The notes beneath the pieces are model-generated. The model saw only the letters and a list, made by a program, of their open reading frames with translations. It was not told the DNA's origin and ran no database searches. Of a DNA stretch of 64,000 bases, positions 60,472-64,000 are shown piece after piece. The stretch comes from 2-12-FULL-35-15 sp036386835 (GTDB taxonomy: Bacteria; Bacteroidota; Bacteroidia; 2-12-FULL-35-15), in NCBI GenBank assembly GCA_036386835.1, contig DASVUX010000022.1, forward strand, positions 1 through 64,000, given 5' to 3'. Every line of letters starts with the position of its first letter. Position 1 is the first letter of the stretch. The position numbers and the translations under genes were made by a program.

Positions 60472-61494
60472 ATGGCAAAAAAACTTCAGGAAACTGCTCA
60501 AACCGTTCTTATGCAGCGCATCAAGAATGCATTGCCGGCTAATATGTCGCTGGTGGATGAACTCGCTGACCTGTTAGACGTAAGCAATGACAGTGCGTAT
60601 CGAAGAATGCGCGGTGAAACCCAGCTAAGTATTGAAGAAATAGCCCTGATCTGCAAACATTTCAGGATCTCTTTCGATTCCTTTATAAACAGTGGGAATG
60701 ACAGTTTTGTAAGCTTTACATACCACCAGCTAAGCAGTCATGTCAATACTTTCCGGGAATACCTCGAGGGAATAAAGAACGACCTGGACCAGGTAATGAA
60801 ATTTCCGGAGAATCAAAGGCAGATTATATTTGCCGCAGAAGATATTCCGGTGTTTCAGCATTTTGCCCATCCATACCTTACTGCATTCAAGATCTTTTAC
60901 TGGAACCGTTCCATCCTTAATGCAAAAGGCTTTGAGGATAATAAATTCGAAACGGCTTATGTGGATGCCGACCTTATGCAGCTGGCTGCTGATATTTACG
61001 ATCGGTATTCGAGGATCAATTCCGTTGAGATCTGGTCAGATGATACGGTGAACAGCACCCTCAAACAAATAGAATTTTATTGGGATTCAGGGGCTTTTAA
61101 AAGCAAGGCTGATGCACTAAAAGTATGCGAGGAAGTTAACCTGATGTTTGCGAGGATAAGCAAACAGGCAGAAATGAATGTAAAGCTTGATCTTAATAAT
61201 AAACCGGCCAGCACAGAAAATAATTACGCCCTTTACCACAGTGATGTAATGATTGGAAACAATTGTGTCCTGTCTGTTATGGGTAACTTAAAAGGCACCT
61301 ACATTTCTTATCATACATTTAATGTAATGCTTACCACCAATGTTAATTTTTGTAATGAGACCGACCTCTGGCTGAAAAACCTGATCCGGAAATCCAACCT
61401 GATCAGCGGGGTTGCCGAAAAGCAGAGATACCGCTACTTCAAAAAGATAGACGAAGTCCTGAAAAAGCTGGTTGCCAGGATAGAGAATGATTAA
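60472..61494 (+). CDS. HTH-domain regulator, large C-terminal domain unknown
   Basis: This 340-residue protein has an N-terminal helix-turn-helix (about 23-67) with D-E-L-A-D-L-L-D-V-S-N-D-S-A-Y-R-R-M-R-G-E, typical of XRE-like regulators. The long remaining part (about 75-340) is helical, without a recognised ligand domain. It is probably a cytoplasmic transcriptional regulator. It lies 11 nt before the TIGR02757 gene and may share its transcript. Similar proteins occur widely in Bacteroidota, as far as I recall. Confidence 0.75.
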   Translation: MAKKLQETAQTVLMQRIKNALPANMSLVDELADLLDVSNDSAYRRMRGETQLSIEEIALICKHFRISFDSFINSGNDSFVSFTYHQLSSHVNTFREYLEGIKNDLDQVMKFPENQRQIIFAAEDIPVFQHFAHPYLTAFKIFYWNRSILNAKGFEDNKFETAYVDADLMQLAADIYDRYSRINSVEIWSDDTVNSTLKQIEFYWDSGAFKSKADALKVCEEVNLMFARISKQAEMNVKLDLNNKPASTENNYALYHSDVMIGNNCVLSVMGNLKGTYISYHTFNVMLTTNVNFCNETDLWLKNLIRKSNLISGVAEKQRYRYFKKIDEVLKKLVARIEND

Positions 61495-61505
61495 ACGGGG
61501 TCACC

Positions 61506-62273
61506 ATGAAGCTTTCAAAGCATGAGGTAAAAGAGTTTCTTGATGAAAAGGTCGCGAAATACAATCGTCCCTTCTTTATTGAAAGCGACCCTATTTCCAT
61601 CCCTCATCGCTTTACGAAGAAAGAAGACATTGAAATCTCAGGATTCCTTGCTGCTACAATCGCATGGGGACAGCGTGTTACCATTATTAACAACGCGAAC
61701 AGGCTGATGAACATCATGGACGAAAGTCCGTATGAATTTGTCCGCCATTCAAGTGAAAAGGACCTGAAAAAACTTGAAGGATTTGTACACCGGACTTTTA
61801 ACGGTACCGATGCAGTTTACTTTATCCGTTCCCTGAAGAATATCTACACCAATCATAATGGCCTTGAAAGCGCTTTCCGGGCAGACGAAAGTTCCGGTAT
61901 GCTTATTCATTCAATAGGCAATTTCCGGGATATCTTCTTCTCATTGCCCGGACCTGAACGGGTAAGAAAGCATGTTTCCGACCCATCTGCCAATTCCTCG
62001 GCAAAGCGCCTGTGCATGTATCTACGCTGGATGTGCAGGAAAGACAACAAGAAGGTTGATTTCGGCTTATGGAAATTATCTCCTTCAAACCTGATGTGCC
62101 CGCTTGATGTACACTCAGGGAATGTTGCGAGGAAACTGGGTTTATTAAAAAGGACACAAAATGACTGGAAAGCAGTAGAAGAATTAACCGCTGCTTTGAG
62201 AAAAATGGATCCGGAAGACCCTGTTAAATATGATATCGCTTTATTCGGACTGGGTGTTTTCGAGAAATTCTAA
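61506..62273 (+). CDS. TIGR02757 family protein
   Basis: This 255-residue protein matches TIGR02757 (DUF2400). It has a P-I-S-I-P-H-R-F segment near 28-35, an A-A-T-I-A-W-G-Q-R pattern (about 49-57), a C-terminal L-C-M-Y-L-R-W-M-C-R segment (about 163-172) and P-L-D-V-H-S-G-N-V-A-R (about 199-209). The reaction is unknown. It follows the HTH gene by 11 nt. Confidence 0.88.
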   Translation: MKLSKHEVKEFLDEKVAKYNRPFFIESDPISIPHRFTKKEDIEISGFLAATIAWGQRVTIINNANRLMNIMDESPYEFVRHSSEKDLKKLEGFVHRTFNGTDAVYFIRSLKNIYTNHNGLESAFRADESSGMLIHSIGNFRDIFFSLPGPERVRKHVSDPSANSSAKRLCMYLRWMCRKDNKKVDFGLWKLSPSNLMCPLDVHSGNVARKLGLLKRTQNDWKAVEELTAALRKMDPEDPVKYDIALFGLGVFEKF

Positions 62274-62431
62274 AACTTGGGCTCTATCATTTCCCGATTT
62301 TATCCGTTCATTCGGAATCATGAATTAATTAACAATACATACTTCTGGCCTTCGCTCCTCGTGATAACCTGCCATACTATATACAATCTGACTCTTTTAA
62401 AAATTATATACCGGCTGATAAGCAAAATCGT

Positions 62432-62439
62432 TATATTTG
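62432..62439 (+). promoter_or_regulatory. -7 promoter box of the BatA-like gene
   Basis: TATATTTG matches TAnnTTTG and ends 7 nt before the ATG at 62447. Confidence 0.5.
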
Positions 62440-62446
62440 TCCTTTG

Positions 62447-64000
62447 ATGAGCTTTACCTACCCGGCATTTTTATTTGCACTTGCGGCAATTGCCATTCCC
62501 ATCATTATTCATTTATTTAACTTCAGGAAATTCAAGACTGTTTATTTCAGTAATGTCAGGTTCCTGAAAGAAGTAAAGCAGGAAACCCAGGCTAAATCGA
62601 AGTTAAAGCATCTGCTGGTACTTGCTGCGCGCATCCTCTTCGTAACTTTTCTTGTGCTTGCATTTGCACAGCCTTTTATACCTGTTGAGAACAGCAAGAT
62701 AATACAGGGAGATAAAGCCATAAGCATCTTTATAGATAATTCTTTCAGCATGGATGCTGTAAATAAGAACGGGACCTTACTGGACGAAGCCAGGAAAAAA
62801 GCGCTGGAGATCATCGGGGCGTTCAAGCCTTCTGACCGCTTCCAGCTTCTGACAAATGATTTTGAAGGACGCCACCAGCGTTTAGTGAATAAAGAAGAAT
62901 TTGCCGAATTGCTGGATGAAGTAAAGATCTCCCCGTCTTCCAAAAGCATCTCCGAGGTCACTTCGCGTGCTTTTGATATCCTTCAGCAAAGCAAGGCGAA
63001 AAGCAAAACCTTGTATATATTATCTGATTTCCAGAAAAGCGCTGCCGGGTTTGAAACGGTAAAGAATGACACTTCCATATCTGTTGGCCTGATACCTGTG
63101 GAAGCCGGTGAAAAGAATAATGTTTACATCGATACCTGTTGGTTTGAAACACCAGTGAGGCAGTTCAACCAGGTAGAGCGGCTTCATGTAAGGATCCGGA
63201 ATGCTTCGGATAAAGAACTGGAAAACAACTCCATTAAACTTTTCATCAATAATGTCCAGAAAACACCAGCCAGCTTTAATGCTGAAAAGAACGGTGAAAC
63301 GGGAGTGGTTCTTTCCTTTGCATCCAAAGAGGCCGGGATCCAGCATTGCCGGATAGAGTTAAGCGATTACCCGGTCACATTCGATGATAAATTCTATTTT
63401 AGTTTCGAAGTCGCGAAAACCATTTCCATTCTCAGCATCAATCCTCCGGGCATTGAATCGGAGAGCCAGTATCTGAATAAGCTTTTCGGATCAGATTCTT
63501 TGTTTATCAACAAGAACCAACCCGTTGACAGATTGGACTATTCCACTCTTTCTTCTGCAAACCTGATCGTGCTGAATGAAATAAAAAGCATTTCTACCGG
63601 GCTTGCCCAGGAATTAAAACGATTTATGAATGATGGCGGGAGTGTAATTGTTTTTCCTGCAGGGGATGCCGAGCTCAATTCTTACAGGGAATTTCTCCTT
63701 CAGTGTTCTTCCAATGCTTTTGAAAAGCATGATACAGCCAACACCCGAGTGGATAAGATCAATCTTGAACATGAGATCTACCGTGATGTGTTTGACAAAA
63801 AATCATTTAGTGAAAACAACCTCGACCTGCCTAAAGTCAGCAGTCATTATGTACTTACCAGGGCGACACGCAGCAGGGAAGAGTTTCTTTTAAGGCTGCA
63901 GAACGGGGATGCATTCCTCAATGTAAATCCTGTAGGGAACGGTAAGTTATATGTGTGTGCCTCCGGGTTAAATACTGAAAGCAGTAATTTTTCGAGACAT
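62447..64000 (+). CDS. BatA/VWA domain membrane protein (runs off the window)
   Basis: At least 518 residues of this protein lie in the window; its end lies beyond it. The N-terminal BatA region has a membrane segment (about 4-23) and the I-I-H-L-F-N-F-R-K start of the Bat family, with a second segment at about 55-75. A von Willebrand A domain begins at about 90, with the metal-binding D97-x-S99-x-S101 motif. Bat proteins were linked to aerotolerance in Bacteroides. A TATATTTG box ends 7 nt before the ATG. Confidence 0.88.
   Translation, partial: MSFTYPAFLFALAAIAIPIIIHLFNFRKFKTVYFSNVRFLKEVKQETQAKSKLKHLLVLAARILFVTFLVLAFAQPFIPVENSKIIQGDKAISIFIDNSFSMDAVNKNGTLLDEARKKALEIIGAFKPSDRFQLLTNDFEGRHQRLVNKEEFAELLDEVKISPSSKSISEVTSRAFDILQQSKAKSKTLYILSDFQKSAAGFETVKNDTSISVGLIPVEAGEKNNVYIDTCWFETPVRQFNQVERLHVRIRNASDKELENNSIKLFINNVQKTPASFNAEKNGETGVVLSFASKEAGIQHCRIELSDYPVTFDDKFYFSFEVAKTISILSINPPGIESESQYLNKLFGSDSLFINKNQPVDRLDYSTLSSANLIVLNEIKSISTGLAQELKRFMNDGGSVIVFPAGDAELNSYREFLLQCSSNAFEKHDTANTRVDKINLEHEIYRDVFDKKSFSENNLDLPKVSSHYVLTRATRSREEFLLRLQNGDAFLNVNPVGNGKLYVCASGLNTESSNFSRH

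Overview
This 64-kb window is chromosomal DNA of a Bacteroidota bacterium and reads as a core-genome region. It has no phage, insertion sequence, conjugation or CRISPR genes. The assignment rests on several signs: a C-terminal type IX secretion sorting domain, a short 287-residue primary sigma factor, DUF2027-Smr and BT_3928-type proteins, many Sec or lipoprotein signal peptides ending in the A-Q pattern, and repeated TAnnTTTG -7 promoter boxes with little sign of Shine-Dalgarno sequences. The genus cannot be told from sequence alone. I found no tRNA genes; one structural RNA, the RNase P RNA, lies at about 525-960 on the minus strand.

Layout. 0-5.2 kb: a Cys-rich exported protein, rnpB, a Smr-domain protein divergent from a phosphodiesterase lipoprotein, and ComEC. 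5.2-5.5 kb: decayed tandem repeats. 5.5-16.8 kb: minus-strand genes, of which eight form a tight operon (DUF1599, BT_3928-like, ABC permease, DUF6624, tpiA, prmA, a 1492-residue exported protein, plsY), divergent from folP. 17.8-24.6 kb: a T9SS-sorted protein, an AraC regulator, a PhnP-like hydrolase, an orphan histidine kinase, a cysteine desulfurase and a phosphohexomutase. 24.8-30.5 kb (plus strand): TPR protein, phosphosulfolactate synthase, rhodanese, DedA, a small unknown protein, an AAA ATPase behind a palindromic leader, and aroE. 30.5-32.7 kb: four small exported proteins of unknown function.

32.8-41.9 kb (mostly plus): DNA repair genes uvrB, recQ and a 3-methyladenine glycosylase, a four-copy 90-94-bp repeat array, an RlmI-like methyltransferase, a HIT protein and a DEAD-type RNA helicase. 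42-49.9 kb: a second phosphohexomutase and a minus-strand operon ending in dapF, a GNAT acetyltransferase, a seven-heme cytochrome with TPRs, and mltG. 50-56.6 kb (plus): DegP/HtrA protease, primary sigma factor, an N-terminally extended GAPDH, and an ECF sigma factor with a membrane anti-sigma/DUF4097 fusion and a cytochrome c lipoprotein. 56.6-64 kb: a PepSY-like protein, an MFS exporter, a CsgG-like envelope protein apparently split by a one-base frameshift, an HTH regulator, a TIGR02757 protein and the start of a BatA/VWA protein running off the window.

Most genes serve housekeeping or envelope functions. The points most worth following up are: a shared promoter architecture in which the -7 box ends 4-7 nt before the start codon (probable leaderless mRNAs); the triple GTAT/ATAC palindrome before the ATPase gene; the split CsgG-like locus with a tiny membrane ORF; the 1492-residue exported protein inside the prmA-plsY operon; the bacterial phosphosulfolactate synthase; and the ECF sigma/DUF4097 module. 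I did not find a clear new multigene defence or mobile system.
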